A DNA stretch of 64,000 bases from Acidobacteriaceae bacterium (GTDB taxonomy: Bacteria; Acidobacteriota; Terriglobia; Terriglobales; Acidobacteriaceae), in the NCBI GenBank assembly GCA_025355505.1, contig JANXZM010000052.1, positions 1 through 64,000 on the forward strand, in the 5' to 3' direction. The position numbers and the translations under genes were made by a program. A model generated the notes under the pieces. That model had not been told where the DNA came from. It worked only from the letters and a program-made list of their open reading frames with translations, and did no database searches. Below are positions 7,418 through 15,724 of this stretch, piece by piece. How positions within the stretch are numbered: position 1 is the first letter of the stretch; the number at the start of each line of letters is the position of its first letter.

Positions 7418-8371
7418 GTGACCTGCCACAACTGCCAATCACGCTGCAATCGCTTCGGGAAGCATCGCAACGGCCTACAACGCTTCCGCTGTAATCAATG
7501 CCGCCGAACCTTCACGGAAGACCACACGCGACCTCTTGGCGAAATGCGCCTACCTTTCGAGAAAGCCATCTCCATTATCCGGCTGTTCGTCGAAGGTTGT
7601 TCTGTTCGCACGATTGAGCGCGTCACAGAAGTTCACCGCGATACGATTCTCCGCTTACTGGTACTTGCCGGGGAGCGCTGCGAAAGGCTGCTGGCCAATG
7701 CGATCCAAAATCTCCCGGTACTTGACGTAGAAGCCGATGAGATGTGGGGCTATGTCGGAATGAAGGAAAAGGCCAAAGGCCGCGAGCGGAAGGACGTGGC
7801 CGAACTTGGGGATGCGTATACTTACGTCGCAATCGAGCGCAACTCTAAGTTGATCCTCGCGTGGCATATCGGCAAGCGCAATCGTCAAGACACTCTGACG
7901 TTCATCACCAAACTGCGCCGCGCTACTACCGGCAAATTCCAATTCAGCACTGACGGCTGGCCTGCGTATCCCGATGCGGTAGAGCGCGTGTTTGGCACTG
8001 ATATTCACTACGCGCAACTGATTAAGGTTTATGGCGCTTCCCGCGACGGGGAACAGCGATACTCTCCTGCCGAGGTTGTGGATGTGGAGGTAGTCCCAAG
8101 AATCGGAATGCCTGACTATGAGCGCATATGCACATCACATATCGAGCGTCAGAACCTCATGATGCGGATGCATATTCGTAGGTTGACACGGCTTACGAAT
8201 GCGTTCTCAAAAAAGTGGGGGAACCTAAAAGCAGCCGTGGCATTACATTTCGCGTGGTACAATTTTTGTAGGGTTCACGGGACGCTACGTGTCACCCCGG
8301 CTATGGACGCAAACATCACAGACCACGTTTGGGGCATGTCGGAACTGCTTTTCACGAACTATTGCAGTTAA
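7418..8371 (+). CDS. IS1-family transposase with N-terminal zinc ribbon
   Basis: The 317-residue protein begins with a zinc ribbon (C3-x2-C6 and C25-x2-C28) and a helix-turn-helix (about 50-85), as InsA does in IS1. It continues with the DDE domain: EADEMWGYVGMK (D107), STDGWPAY (D179) and HIERQNLMMRMHIRRL (E243). IS1 InsB shows the same order (DEQWSYVGAK, TDGWPLY, IERHNLNLRQHL). Here both parts are one continuous ORF, with no frameshift as in IS1. The start is GTG 7418 with AAGGAGA at 7404-7410. The catalytic triad is complete, so it may be active. Confidence 0.9.
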   Translation: MTCHNCQSRCNRFGKHRNGLQRFRCNQCRRTFTEDHTRPLGEMRLPFEKAISIIRLFVEGCSVRTIERVTEVHRDTILRLLVLAGERCERLLANAIQNLPVLDVEADEMWGYVGMKEKAKGRERKDVAELGDAYTYVAIERNSKLILAWHIGKRNRQDTLTFITKLRRATTGKFQFSTDGWPAYPDAVERVFGTDIHYAQLIKVYGASRDGEQRYSPAEVVDVEVVPRIGMPDYERICTSHIERQNLMMRMHIRRLTRLTNAFSKKWGNLKAAVALHFAWYNFCRVHGTLRVTPAMDANITDHVWGMSELLFTNYCS

Positions 8372-8577
8372 CTTTTGGAAGGTTTCCCCTTGATTGCCGT
8401 GAAGGAACTGATATACCATCCCACTTCGTTACAAAAGTAACCATTTTCCCCATTGTGGAATCCAAAGTGCAAGAGCACTGCGTGACCGATACATGCCCTC
8501 GGTTATGTTGAATCATTGGTACCCTGATCTGACAATCATGGGGTGCCGATAAAACGTTAGGAGAACCAGCGAGGGAA

Positions 8578-9105
8578 ATGATGTTGATGACTGAACCTAC
8601 CGTCGATTTGAAGGACCATCCAATATTGATCACGCTCCAAGACGTGATCTCTGGGAATGGTTTTTTGGTGAGAATCACTGTGTCTGGACGCACATTGATG
8701 CGGCAAGAAGAGGATGGCAAGTGGTGGATGTATGGCGTGCGCCCAGCAGCCATCGCTGAGGCCGGTGGTACCGTTGATGAGGCTTTCCTGAGATTCCGGC
8801 AAGCACATACGCAAGTCTTGCTTGACATCGTGCAAGAAAGCAAGGATTTCGACGAGTTCAGAACAGAAGTGGAGCGTTTCTTCAACGAAAGCGACGTAGA
8901 CGAGCAAGCGTGGGAAGAGGCCCTAAAGGCTGTACGGGATCAGCGTATCGCGCCCCCCGAAGCATTCGCAAAACTGCCGCGCCAATCGCCAGATTCGAGG
9001 CCAGCTCGAATCGAAGTGGAGCGTCTAGACGGAAAAGTCAAGCCGTTTACGGCAAGTGACAACGTATCCATCACATATTCTATAGCCGATAAACAAGCCG
9101 CTTGA
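8578..9105 (+). CDS. HicB-like antitoxin candidate (cargo)
   Basis: Residues ~10-65 read like a HicB half: ISGNGFLVRITVSG, then DGKWWMYGVRPAAIAEAGGTVDEAFLRFRQAHTQVL. This is the partial RNase-H-like pattern dG-W-x-V-x-P-x-x-a-x-G-x-T-x-x-E-A. The remaining ~100 residues are acidic and then basic, without a recognised domain. The next gene starts 1 nt after the stop, which is typical of a coupled toxin-antitoxin pair. Three in-frame ATGs open the gene; GGAGAA and GAGGGA lie upstream. The assignment is by pattern only and a divergent unrelated family is possible. Confidence 0.5.
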   Translation: MMLMTEPTVDLKDHPILITLQDVISGNGFLVRITVSGRTLMRQEEDGKWWMYGVRPAAIAEAGGTVDEAFLRFRQAHTQVLLDIVQESKDFDEFRTEVERFFNESDVDEQAWEEALKAVRDQRIAPPEAFAKLPRQSPDSRPARIEVERLDGKVKPFTASDNVSITYSIADKQAA

Positions 9106-9106
9106 A

Positions 9107-9325
9107 ATGTCGGCATCGAGAGACTTCGCCGATATTCAGCGCATGTTGACCGAGTGTGCCCCCGGGCACACTATTCGGTTTTCAGACCATTTTCGACGCA
9201 TAAAGTATCGGGGATTGATTTACCCATCTCTACCGAAAACCAGAACAATAGAGATCGGGCACGTTCGCAAGATGGTCCGTTATTTCCAGATTCAGGACTG
9301 TGCCAGCAAACACGGCTTGGTCTGA
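9107..9325 (+). CDS. HicA-like toxin candidate (cargo)
   Basis: A basic 72-residue protein. Its C-terminal half, YRGLIYPSLPKTRTIEIGHVRKMVRYFQI, resembles the HicA end (vP-x-H-x-x-k-x-I-x-x-G-T-L-R-x-I-L-r-x-a-g-I), where a small double-stranded-RNA-binding fold cuts mRNA. The catalytic His of HicA is not placed with confidence; His45-like and His51-like residues are not in the usual spot. It starts 1 nt after the HicB-like gene and ends 30 nt before the right terminal repeat of the element. If correct, the IS carries its own addiction module. Confidence 0.45.
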   Translation: MSASRDFADIQRMLTECAPGHTIRFSDHFRRIKYRGLIYPSLPKTRTIEIGHVRKMVRYFQIQDCASKHGLV

Positions 9326-9469
9326 ATCCCAGCAACGCACAATTAGGACACTACAAAAGTTTCCCTCCAGTTGACGCCCGCTCTCCCCCGCGCTTACGAT
9401 AACTGTTCGACTTGATGTGGGAATGAGGGCCTGTGAGGCGCGACTTCCGCGTCAGGGCAGGCAGGAATC

Positions 9470-9835
9470 ATGGATAAGAAGAAACTAGAGACGTTCAGGA
9501 AAAGACTGGAAACCCGGTGCAACGAGCTGCGCCACATGGTGACCCGCAATCAGCAGGACGGTCGTACCGCCGACGAAGAGGCCACCCAGGATGTAGCCGA
9601 CCGCGCCGCCAGTTCCTACAATAAGGAATTCCTGTTCAGCCAGAGCAACAACGACCGCCAGTTGCTCAATATGGTCGATGGAGCTCTCGCTCGCATCCGC
9701 GAAGGCAGCTTCGGAGAGTGCGTCTCCTGCGGCAAAGAGATCAACGCCAAGCGCCTGGAAGCCGTGCCTTGGACCCGCCATTGCATCGAGTGCCAGGAAA
9801 AAGCAGAGCAAGGTCTGCTCGAAGCCGCTCAATAG
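9470..9835 (+). CDS. DksA/TraR-family zinc finger protein
   Basis: The 121-residue protein has an N-terminal coiled-coil (KKLETFRKRLETRCNELRH...) and the C4 zinc finger CVSCGKEINAKRLEAVPWTRHCIECQ (about residues 84-110). This is the DksA/TraR family, whose members bind the RNA polymerase secondary channel and modulate stringent-type control. The acidic DxxD tip is replaced by a DGRTADEEATQDVADRAA segment, close to many Acidobacterial homologues. It is probably monocistronic; palindromic repeats follow. Confidence 0.9.
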   Translation: MDKKKLETFRKRLETRCNELRHMVTRNQQDGRTADEEATQDVADRAASSYNKEFLFSQSNNDRQLLNMVDGALARIREGSFGECVSCGKEINAKRLEAVPWTRHCIECQEKAEQGLLEAAQ

Positions 9836-9845
9836 TTTTTCGTGT

Positions 9846-9868
9846 GGCGCGGACACTCTTGTCCGCGC
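9846..9868. repeat. Dispersed palindrome, GCGGAC-N-GTCCGC type
   Basis: GCGCGGACACTCTTGTCCGC, a nearly perfect palindrome with a variable centre. It sits just downstream of the DksA/TraR gene, where it may also act as a transcript end. Confidence 0.75.
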
Positions 9869-10282
9869 GGAACTCCGCACCAGCCCGGCTGGAAAAATTT
9901 AGGATCGTATCAGGGCATTTCCTCAGCGACACGGTAAATTCTTCCGCCTGTAGAGACGGGGCTCGCGCCCCTGCTGGTCAGCAACAACACCAACACTGGC
10001 ACCATCAACGTCCTCGACGCTGCGCTCGGCTTGCGGAGGGTGGCTTTTTGTACCGCCGCTATTTGGAATTGCGGACTTTGTTCCTAACTCTATGATTATA
10101 AGAGGCTTGACTGGGGATTGGGCACACCCTGCCCGATATGCAAAAATGGCCCCTTCGGGCCATGCTGGCGCCCAACTTTCCCGGACGAATGCAACCAAAG
10201 CAATGGTATGATTCCTCATCCCCCTCCACGCTGGGCCTCGGGGCTCGGCGAAGGAAAAATCTTTAACCTAAGGGTGAATATT
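9869..10282. other. Intergenic stretch before pqqA
   Basis: No coding signal was seen. It holds a hairpin at about 9956-9975 (GACGGGGCTCGCGCCCC) and another at about 10147-10165 (GGCCCCTTCGGGCC). It probably contains the pqqA promoter, but no convincing -35/-10 pair was found. Confidence 0.5.
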
Positions 10283-10360
10283 ATGGCTTGGACCAGTCCA
10301 GTTTTCGAAGAAATCGTTCTCTGCTGCGAGATCAACTCCTACGTGAGCGCAGAACTCTAA
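10283..10360 (+). CDS. pqqA: PQQ precursor peptide PqqA
   Basis: A 25-residue peptide, MAWTSPVFEEIVLCCEINSY followed by VSAEL. PqqA peptides are 22-40 residues long and carry a conserved Glu-x3-Tyr pair that is cross-linked to make pyrroloquinoline quinone. Here these are Glu16 and Tyr20. It lies 9 nt before pqqB, in the order ABCDE. AGGG at 10271-10274 could be the ribosome site. The two cysteines just before Glu16 are unusual compared with the proteobacterial peptides. Confidence 0.9.
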   Translation: MAWTSPVFEEIVLCCEINSYVSAEL

Positions 10361-10369
10361 ACCCGCAAG

Positions 10370-11296
10370 ATGCGCATTCAGATCCTCGGTTCTGCGGCCG
10401 GGGGTAGGTTCCCGCAGTGGAATTGCGGCTGCGGAAACTGCGTGGGTGTTCGCAAAAACGTGCGCGAGAAGAAATTTCCCGGCACAGCGCGCACGCAATC
10501 TCAGCTTGCGCTGAGCACCGACGGCTCTACATGGTTTCTAGCCGGAGCCTCTCCCGATTTGGCGTTTCAAATCGAAAACTTTCCTTTGCTTCATCCTCGT
10601 GGGCTGCGCGATTCGCCTGTCGCCGGCGTGGTTTTAGCAAGCTGCGATCTCGACCACATAGTGGGATTGCTGCTGCTCCGCGAGCTTCAGCCTTTGCGCG
10701 TGTATGCCGCTGCCTCGATCTTGCGGATTCTGCGTGAGGAGAACAGCATGTTTGGCATGTTGAACCGGGTGGAGCCGCAGGTGATCTGGGCGCCCATGAC
10801 TGCGGGTGCGCCGTTTCCCTTGCTGTCCGCCGACGGGAAAGATTCGGGGTTACGATGTGAGGTCTGCTACCTTTCCGGCCGCTATCCGAAATATGTTAAG
10901 ACTAAAATTGAGGAACTCGCCCGCGATGAAGCGACGGCAGCGTTGTTCTTCGCATCCGCTTCGGGAAAACGAGTGGCTTATATTCCCGCTGTCGGCAGCC
11001 TCAGCGATACACTGCTGGAAAAGATCGATAATGCGGACCTGCTGCTATTCGACGGCACCTTCTGGAGCGATGACGAGCTGAAACGCGTTCAGGGCAGCGG
11101 CGAAACCGCGCACCAGATGGGACACATTCCAGTGGAAGAAAGTCTGCGCGTGCTAAAGGGTATTCACGTTGGGCGCAAGATGTTTGTTCATCTCAACAAC
11201 ACGAATCCGATTCTGAACGAGGCGAGTGCCGAACATGGGGCGGTGCGCCAAGCCGGCTGGGAAGTGGCGGAGGACAATTGGCAACTGGAACTGTAG
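10370..11296 (+). CDS. pqqB: PqqB, metallo-beta-lactamase-fold PQQ biosynthesis protein
   Basis: The 308-residue protein opens with the PqqB signature IQILGSAAGGRFPQWNCGCGNC. It continues with the beta-lactamase-like fold, including ASCDLDHIVGLLLLRE (metal-site region) and FDGTFWSDDEL and AHQMGHIPV near the C-terminus. PqqB is thought to hydroxylate a tyrosine-derived intermediate. The length fits the family (~305). It overlaps the start of pqqC by 19 nt, so the two are likely coupled. Confidence 0.95.
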   Translation: MRIQILGSAAGGRFPQWNCGCGNCVGVRKNVREKKFPGTARTQSQLALSTDGSTWFLAGASPDLAFQIENFPLLHPRGLRDSPVAGVVLASCDLDHIVGLLLLRELQPLRVYAAASILRILREENSMFGMLNRVEPQVIWAPMTAGAPFPLLSADGKDSGLRCEVCYLSGRYPKYVKTKIEELARDEATAALFFASASGKRVAYIPAVGSLSDTLLEKIDNADLLLFDGTFWSDDELKRVQGSGETAHQMGHIPVEESLRVLKGIHVGRKMFVHLNNTNPILNEASAEHGAVRQAGWEVAEDNWQLEL

Positions 11297-12063
11297 CGCC
11301 GGGAAACAGCACAAACGCTGCCAAGCTTACGTTCGAGGAATTGCGCGCGGCGCTGCGCCAGATCGGGGAAGAGCGCTATCACCACAAACATCCCTTCCAC
11401 TTGCTGATGCACGAAGGCAAACTCAGCCGCGGACAGTTGCAGGCGTGGGCGCTGAACCGTTATTACTACCAATCGATAATTCCGATCAAGGACGCGATCA
11501 TTCTTTCGCGAGCCGCCGACCCGTCATTCCGCCGCGTCTGGCGGAAACGCATTGTGGATCATGACGGAGATGACCAGCGCAATGGCGGAATCCTGCGCTG
11601 GGTCAAGCTGGCGGAAGCGACCGGACTCGATAGAGAACGGGTGATGAGTGCGCACGAGGTTCTGCCGGCAACGCGCTTTATTGGAAATGAGTATCTCAAC
11701 CTGGTGCGGACGCGGCCCTTTGTGGAGTGCGTGGCTTCGTCGCTGACCGAACTTTTTTCGCGCGACCTGATCGCGCTGCGCATGGAGAAAATGCGTCAGC
11801 ACTATCCCTGGCTCGCTTCCGCGCTCGACTATTTTGAGGCGCGGTTGACGGAGGCGCCGGAAGACGCCGCCTTCGCGATCCAGTATGTGTTCGACCAGGC
11901 TGGGACGCGCGCAGAGCAGGAGGGCGTCATGCAGGCATTGCGCGACAAGTGTGACATTCTGTGGGCGCAGCTCGACGCGCTCTATTTCGCTTATGTCGAA
12001 CCGGGCTGGCCGCCGCCAGGGGCTTTTCGGATTGACGCGAAATATGAGGGGAATCGTGGCTGA
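11278..12063 (+). CDS. pqqC: PqqC, final oxidase of PQQ synthesis
   Basis: PqqC closes the ring and does the eight-electron oxidation that yields PQQ. Family motifs are visible: YHHKHPFHLLMHEGKLSRGQLQAWALNRYYYQ, PIKDAIILSRA and RIVDHDGD. The HGD-type turn and ELFSRDLIALRMEKMRQHYPWL helix also match. The length is 261 residues. The only plausible start is TTG 11278, with GGCGGAGG at 11267-11273, inside the end of pqqB. The stop overlaps the beginning of pqqD. Confidence 0.93.
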   Translation: MATGTVAPGNSTNAAKLTFEELRAALRQIGEERYHHKHPFHLLMHEGKLSRGQLQAWALNRYYYQSIIPIKDAIILSRAADPSFRRVWRKRIVDHDGDDQRNGGILRWVKLAEATGLDRERVMSAHEVLPATRFIGNEYLNLVRTRPFVECVASSLTELFSRDLIALRMEKMRQHYPWLASALDYFEARLTEAPEDAAFAIQYVFDQAGTRAEQEGVMQALRDKCDILWAQLDALYFAYVEPGWPPPGAFRIDAKYEGNRG

Positions 12064-12331
12064 GCTGACGGATGCAAGCGTTCCGAAGTTTGCGGTGGGC
12101 TGCCGCTGGGGCGGGACCACGGAAGCGCCGGTCGTGCTGTTTCCAGAAGGCACGATCCGTGTGGAAGGAACGGGCCGCATCATTCTCGAACTCTGCGACG
12201 GACATTTTACGTTCGCCGAAATCGTTCAGAAGCTGGAAACGCAGTTTATGCTGGCGCCGAAGGGGAAGATTCGCACCGAGGTCCAGACATTTCTGGAGCA
12301 ACTGCACGTTAAGCGAATCGTTGACTATTAG
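12056..12331 (+). CDS. pqqD: PqqD, PqqA-binding chaperone
   Basis: This ~91-residue protein matches PqqD: VPKFAVGCRWGGTTEAPVVLFPEG, then IRVEGTGRIILELCDGHFTFAEIVQKLETQF. It is a RiPP-recognition fold that presents PqqA to PqqE. GTG 12056 has GAGGGG at 12046-12051 and is preferred. ATG 12044 is in frame and would add four residues. It overlaps pqqC by 8 nt. A 78-bp palindrome separates it from pqqE. Confidence 0.88.
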   Translation: MAELTDASVPKFAVGCRWGGTTEAPVVLFPEGTIRVEGTGRIILELCDGHFTFAEIVQKLETQFMLAPKGKIRTEVQTFLEQLHVKRIVDY

Positions 12332-12353
12332 AACGCGAGCAAGAAATAAGTTT

Positions 12354-12431
12354 GTCATCCTGAGCGAAGCGAAGGATCTGCTTTCTTGTAGCTGCAAAAA
12401 ACAGCAGGTCCTTCGCTTCGCTCAGGATGAC
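12354..12431. repeat. Long inverted repeat between pqqD and pqqE
   Basis: GTCATCCTGAGCGAAGCG opens a 29-nt arm that is repeated in inverted form to 12431, with one mismatch and a ~20-nt loop. It would form a very stable hairpin inside the pqq transcript. Partial copies lie at 47363-47391 and 60648-60676. Confidence 0.9.
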
Positions 12432-12454
12432 AACGCTCGGTGAGTTGATTCCCA

Positions 12455-13582
12455 ATGCCGAATCCGCTGGCCCTGATTGCCGAGATCACGCACCGCTGCC
12501 CGCTGCACTGCGTGTACTGCTCGAATCCGCTGGAGCTGACTTCGCGCAAAGAAGAGCTCGCGACCGTCGACTGGCTGCGCGTTTTCGGCGAGGCTGCCGC
12601 GCTCGGCGTTCTGCATCTTCACCTCACCGGAGGCGAACCGCTGGCGCGGCCGGATCTGGCCGAGCTGATAGCAGGTGCGCGCCAGTCGCGTCTGTACACG
12701 AACCTGATCACCTCTGGAATCGGGCTTTCACGCGAGCGTCTGGCCCAGCTTGTGGAAGCGGGCCTTGACCATATCCAACTGAGCTTTCAGGATTCAAGCG
12801 AAGGCCCGGCCAACTGGATTGCCGGGGCGCGCGCACACGCGCACAAGATCGAACTGGCCGGATGGATACGCTCGCATCGCATCGCGTTTACGGCAAACCT
12901 GGTCGTTCACCGGCAGAACATCGAGCACCTTGAGGGCATGATCGAAGGGATCGAGGCGCTCCATCCCGATCGCATGGAAATCGCGCACGCGCAATACTAC
13001 GGCTGGGCGCTGCAGAACCGGTCGGCATTGCTGCCCACGCGCGCGCAACTGGACCGGGCGTTGGCGGTGGTTGCAGCAGCCGAGGAACGTCTGCGCGGCA
13101 AGGTCCGCATCGATATGGTCGTTCCCGACTACCACGCCCGCTACCCCAAGGCCTGCATGGGCGGCTGGGGACGCCAGTTGATGCTGATCGATCCCGCCGG
13201 CCGTGCGCTGCCATGTCATGCGGCGGGCGTGATTCCGGGCATGTGCTTTGACAACGTGCGCGAACACACGCTCGATTGGATCTGGCAAAGCTCCGCAGCA
13301 TTCCAGAAATTTCGCGGCGAAGACTGGATGCCCGAACCCTGCCGCTCCTGCGACCGACGAAAAGAAGATTTTGGCGGATGCCGTTGCCAGGCGTATCTCT
13401 TGACGGGCGATGCCAGCGCGACCGATCCGGTGTGCGAGCTTGCGCCGTTGCATCATCTGATTGAGGATGCGGTGCGCGAGGATGCGGCGACAGGTCTCGC
13501 TCCCGAAGCTCGCGAGGCTCCCTTCCATGTTCTGCAGGAGCAGATGGCTGGGTTCTGGAGGTATCGGACGGATCCGAAGTGA
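12455..13582 (+). CDS. pqqE: PqqE, radical SAM enzyme of PQQ synthesis
   Basis: PqqE makes the Glu-Tyr carbon bond in PqqA. The SAM cluster motif is HRCPLHCVYC (Cys15, Cys19, Cys22), followed by HLTGGEPLARPDL. The C-terminal SPASM region contains CMGGWGRQLMLIDPAGRALPCHAA and the cysteine-rich EPCRSCDRRKEDFGGCRCQAY. The length of 375 residues is normal. It starts at ATG 12455, right after the inverted repeat, with no strong ribosome site. No pqqF-like protease gene is in the window, so maturation must use another peptidase. Confidence 0.95.
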   Translation: MPNPLALIAEITHRCPLHCVYCSNPLELTSRKEELATVDWLRVFGEAAALGVLHLHLTGGEPLARPDLAELIAGARQSRLYTNLITSGIGLSRERLAQLVEAGLDHIQLSFQDSSEGPANWIAGARAHAHKIELAGWIRSHRIAFTANLVVHRQNIEHLEGMIEGIEALHPDRMEIAHAQYYGWALQNRSALLPTRAQLDRALAVVAAAEERLRGKVRIDMVVPDYHARYPKACMGGWGRQLMLIDPAGRALPCHAAGVIPGMCFDNVREHTLDWIWQSSAAFQKFRGEDWMPEPCRSCDRRKEDFGGCRCQAYLLTGDASATDPVCELAPLHHLIEDAVREDAATGLAPEAREAPFHVLQEQMAGFWRYRTDPK

Positions 13583-13704
13583 AGAATGTCAGGGGTGACA
13601 TTATCTTGGAGCATCTAGATGTGGCAGTTGCGCTTTGACGCTCTGGAAATCGGCCTGTTAGACTGAAAGATTGTTAGCCCACCCTTAAGCGAAGAAGGAA
13701 GCCC

Positions 13705-14433
13705 GTGCGCGCAGAAACCCGGCATCAACTGAAACAAGATCGCTTCAGCAAGGTCACCCTCGAGGCAGCGGAGAACGCCGCGCACTGGAGCGAGGAGCAC
13801 AAGACGAAACTCATCGTCATTGTGATTGCAGTTGTCGTCATAGCCGCGATTGCGATTGGCGGCTGGTACTACGTCAACCAGCAGGACGAAAAAGCGAGTG
13901 CCGAGCTTTCAGCGGCGGTCCGCACTTTTGAAACGCAGGTGCGTCCGGCAGGCGTGCCAGCGCAACCGGGGTTTGAGAGCTTTGCGTCGCCACAGGATCG
14001 CGGCACGGCGGCGCGGAAGCAGTTCCAGGCCATCGTCGATAAGTATCCGCACACCCATACTGCCGACATGGCGCGCTATTTCGTGGGGCTGGCCTCGGCA
14101 CAGCTTCGCGATAACGCGGCAGCGGAGCGCAGTTTGCAGGAGGCGGCCGGCTCTTCGAACGCCGACCTTGCGGCATTGGGCAAGTTCGCGCTGGCTTCGG
14201 TTTATCGGGGGGAAAATAAGGACACGCAGGCGGTCGATCTTTATAAGCAGTTGATCGACAAGCCTACGCTCGTCGTCAGCAAGGCGACGGCGCAACTCGA
14301 ACTCGCCGGGTTCTACGAGTCGCGGCAGAAGCCAGACGAAGCCAAGAAGATTTATGACCAGGTAGAGAAAGAAAATCCTTCGACCGAAGCAGCCTCGCTG
14401 GCGCAGCGGAAGGCCACCGCTCTCAAACAATAG
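13705..14433 (+). CDS. Membrane-anchored TPR protein (YfgM-like)
   Basis: The start is GTG 13705 with GAAGGAAG upstream. Residues 1-35 are charged (HQLKQDRFSKVTLEAAENAAHWSEEHKTK) and are followed by one strong membrane helix (LIVIVIAVVVIAAIAIGGWYYV, about 36-57). The rest is periplasmic helical repeats of tetratricopeptide type: FQAIVDKYPHTHTADMARYFVGLASAQL, then ALASVYRGENKDTQAVDLYKQLI. This resembles YfgM, a SecYEG/chaperone-associated protein in E. coli, but the role here is inferred only. The minus-strand neighbour converges on it. Confidence 0.8.
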   Translation: MRAETRHQLKQDRFSKVTLEAAENAAHWSEEHKTKLIVIVIAVVVIAAIAIGGWYYVNQQDEKASAELSAAVRTFETQVRPAGVPAQPGFESFASPQDRGTAARKQFQAIVDKYPHTHTADMARYFVGLASAQLRDNAAAERSLQEAAGSSNADLAALGKFALASVYRGENKDTQAVDLYKQLIDKPTLVVSKATAQLELAGFYESRQKPDEAKKIYDQVEKENPSTEAASLAQRKATALKQ

Positions 14434-14500
14434 CAACAAATTTGTTAGTGGAGAGCCGGGGCGTCCCGCCCAGCCACGATGCTTTCGCGGACGCGCACCG

Positions 14501-14520
14501 GACGGGCGAGGACGCCCGTC
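14501..14520. repeat. Dispersed palindrome, GACGGGCG-N-CGCCCGTC type
   Basis: GACGGGCGAGGACGCCCGTC lies between two convergent genes and is a looser member of the GC-rich palindrome family. Confidence 0.6.
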
Positions 14521-14538
14521 GCTCCATCGTCTTACGTC

Positions 14539-15675
14539 TTAGCTGTCGATGCGGCGCAGGCAGGCGATCAGGCGCTCGCAATCTTCGAGAGTGTTATAGA
14601 CGTGCGGCGCCACTCGAATCGAGTTTCCGCGGACGCTGACGTACACCTTCTCTCTTGCGAGCATTTCCGGGAGTTCCTTGGGAATCTCCGCTTTCCTTCG
14701 CAGGGCCAGATAGTGGGGCGCGCGCAAGGGTTCGGCGGGCGCGGAAAAACCCAAGTCTGCGGCCGCGCTTGCCAGTTGACGATTGAGCGCGCCGGCCGTC
14801 TCCGAAATCTGCGCGACTTCCCACTCCAGCAACTGCTTCATGGCGCGGACGGCGGCGGGCAACAGCGCGAAGTTGGAGCGCTCTCCCATATCGAATCGGC
14901 GCGCACCGGCGTCGTAATTTTCCGTGTACAAGATGAGGCTGGCGAAATCGCGAGCGTTGGCGCGCTGAATCCAATTTTCTTCGAGCGGCATTCCGCCCTG
15001 CCATTTTGGAGCAACGTAGAGAAGCCCAACGGAATAGGGCCCAAGCAGCCATTTGTAGCTGGCGGCGACGGCGAAATCCGGCTGCACATCGCGCGCGCTG
15101 AAGGGCAGCGCGCCGAGAGACTGCGTGAGATCGAGAACGAGCGCGGCCCCGATCTTACGGCAAGCTCCGCCGATGCGGACGAGGTCGAGTCTTCCGCCGC
15201 TTGTCCAGTGCACGTGCGGGAGTGCGGCGATGGCCACTTCGGCAGTCAGGGAATTGAGAACGGCGGCGGTCCAGTCGTGATCTTCAGGCCACGGAACGAT
15301 CTTCAGAGACGCGCCGGTTTCTTCGGCGAGCCGCTGCCACGGATAGTAGTTGGAGGGGAACTGCTCGGCGAGCACGAGAATGCACTGGCCTTTTTTTACC
15401 GGCAGATTACGCGCGGCGGTGGCGATGCCGTAGCTGGCCGAGGGGACGATGGCGATATCGTCGGCGGAGCAGTCGACCAGCTGCGCGGCGGTGGCGCGAA
15501 ATTCGTCGGAGCCGGTAAAAAATTTGTCGGGAGTAATTTCCCACGGATGCGCTTTGCGAGCCAGCGCTGCGTTTCCGGCCTCGATGACCGGCTTCATCAG
15601 CGGCGACATGTAGGCGCAGTTCAGGTAGGCGACGTCATCGGGGATGTCGAAGAGATGGCGCTGACAGGGAATCAT
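14539..15675 (-). CDS. Class V PLP-dependent aminotransferase / desulfurase-like
   Basis: The 378-residue protein has the class V fold: LFDIPDDVAYLNCAYMSPL near the N-terminus, NLPVKKGQCILVLAEQFPSNYYPW, and the PLP aspartate in LVLDLTQSLGALP. The Schiff-base lysine is in AASYKWLLGPYSVG (about residue 229). The C-terminal RVAPHVYNTLEDCERLIACL is typical. Members include cysteine desulfurases, kynureninases and isopenicillin-N epimerase-like enzymes. The substrate cannot be told, and the desulfurase Cys loop is not evident. It is divergent from the GH5 gene, with starts 50 nt apart. Confidence 0.85.
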   Translation of the reverse strand: MIPCQRHLFDIPDDVAYLNCAYMSPLMKPVIEAGNAALARKAHPWEITPDKFFTGSDEFRATAAQLVDCSADDIAIVPSASYGIATAARNLPVKKGQCILVLAEQFPSNYYPWQRLAEETGASLKIVPWPEDHDWTAAVLNSLTAEVAIAALPHVHWTSGGRLDLVRIGGACRKIGAALVLDLTQSLGALPFSARDVQPDFAVAASYKWLLGPYSVGLLYVAPKWQGGMPLEENWIQRANARDFASLILYTENYDAGARRFDMGERSNFALLPAAVRAMKQLLEWEVAQISETAGALNRQLASAAADLGFSAPAEPLRAPHYLALRRKAEIPKELPEMLAREKVYVSVRGNSIRVAPHVYNTLEDCERLIACLRRIDS

Positions 15676-15724
15676 GGGCTAGTCTGTGGCCATCAGTGTA
15701 TCAATGCGGAAGGGTTTGCCGACG

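Larger units (their letters stand above)
6404..9354. mobile_element. IS1-family element with cargo (element 1, 2951 bp)
   Basis: The left end reads GGTAGTGTCCTAACACTGCG. The right end, complemented, reads GTAGTGTCCTAATTGTGCG, so ~22 bp match with a few differences and both run on to GTTG. A 9-bp direct repeat flanks it: AAAAGTTCC (6395-6403) and AAAAGTTTC (9355-9363), one mismatch. Inside are a minus-strand 236-residue unknown gene, an IS1-type transposase, and a two-gene HicBA-like module. Classical IS1 is under 0.8 kb, so most of this element is cargo. Its ends match the start of element 2 at 22933. Confidence 0.8.
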
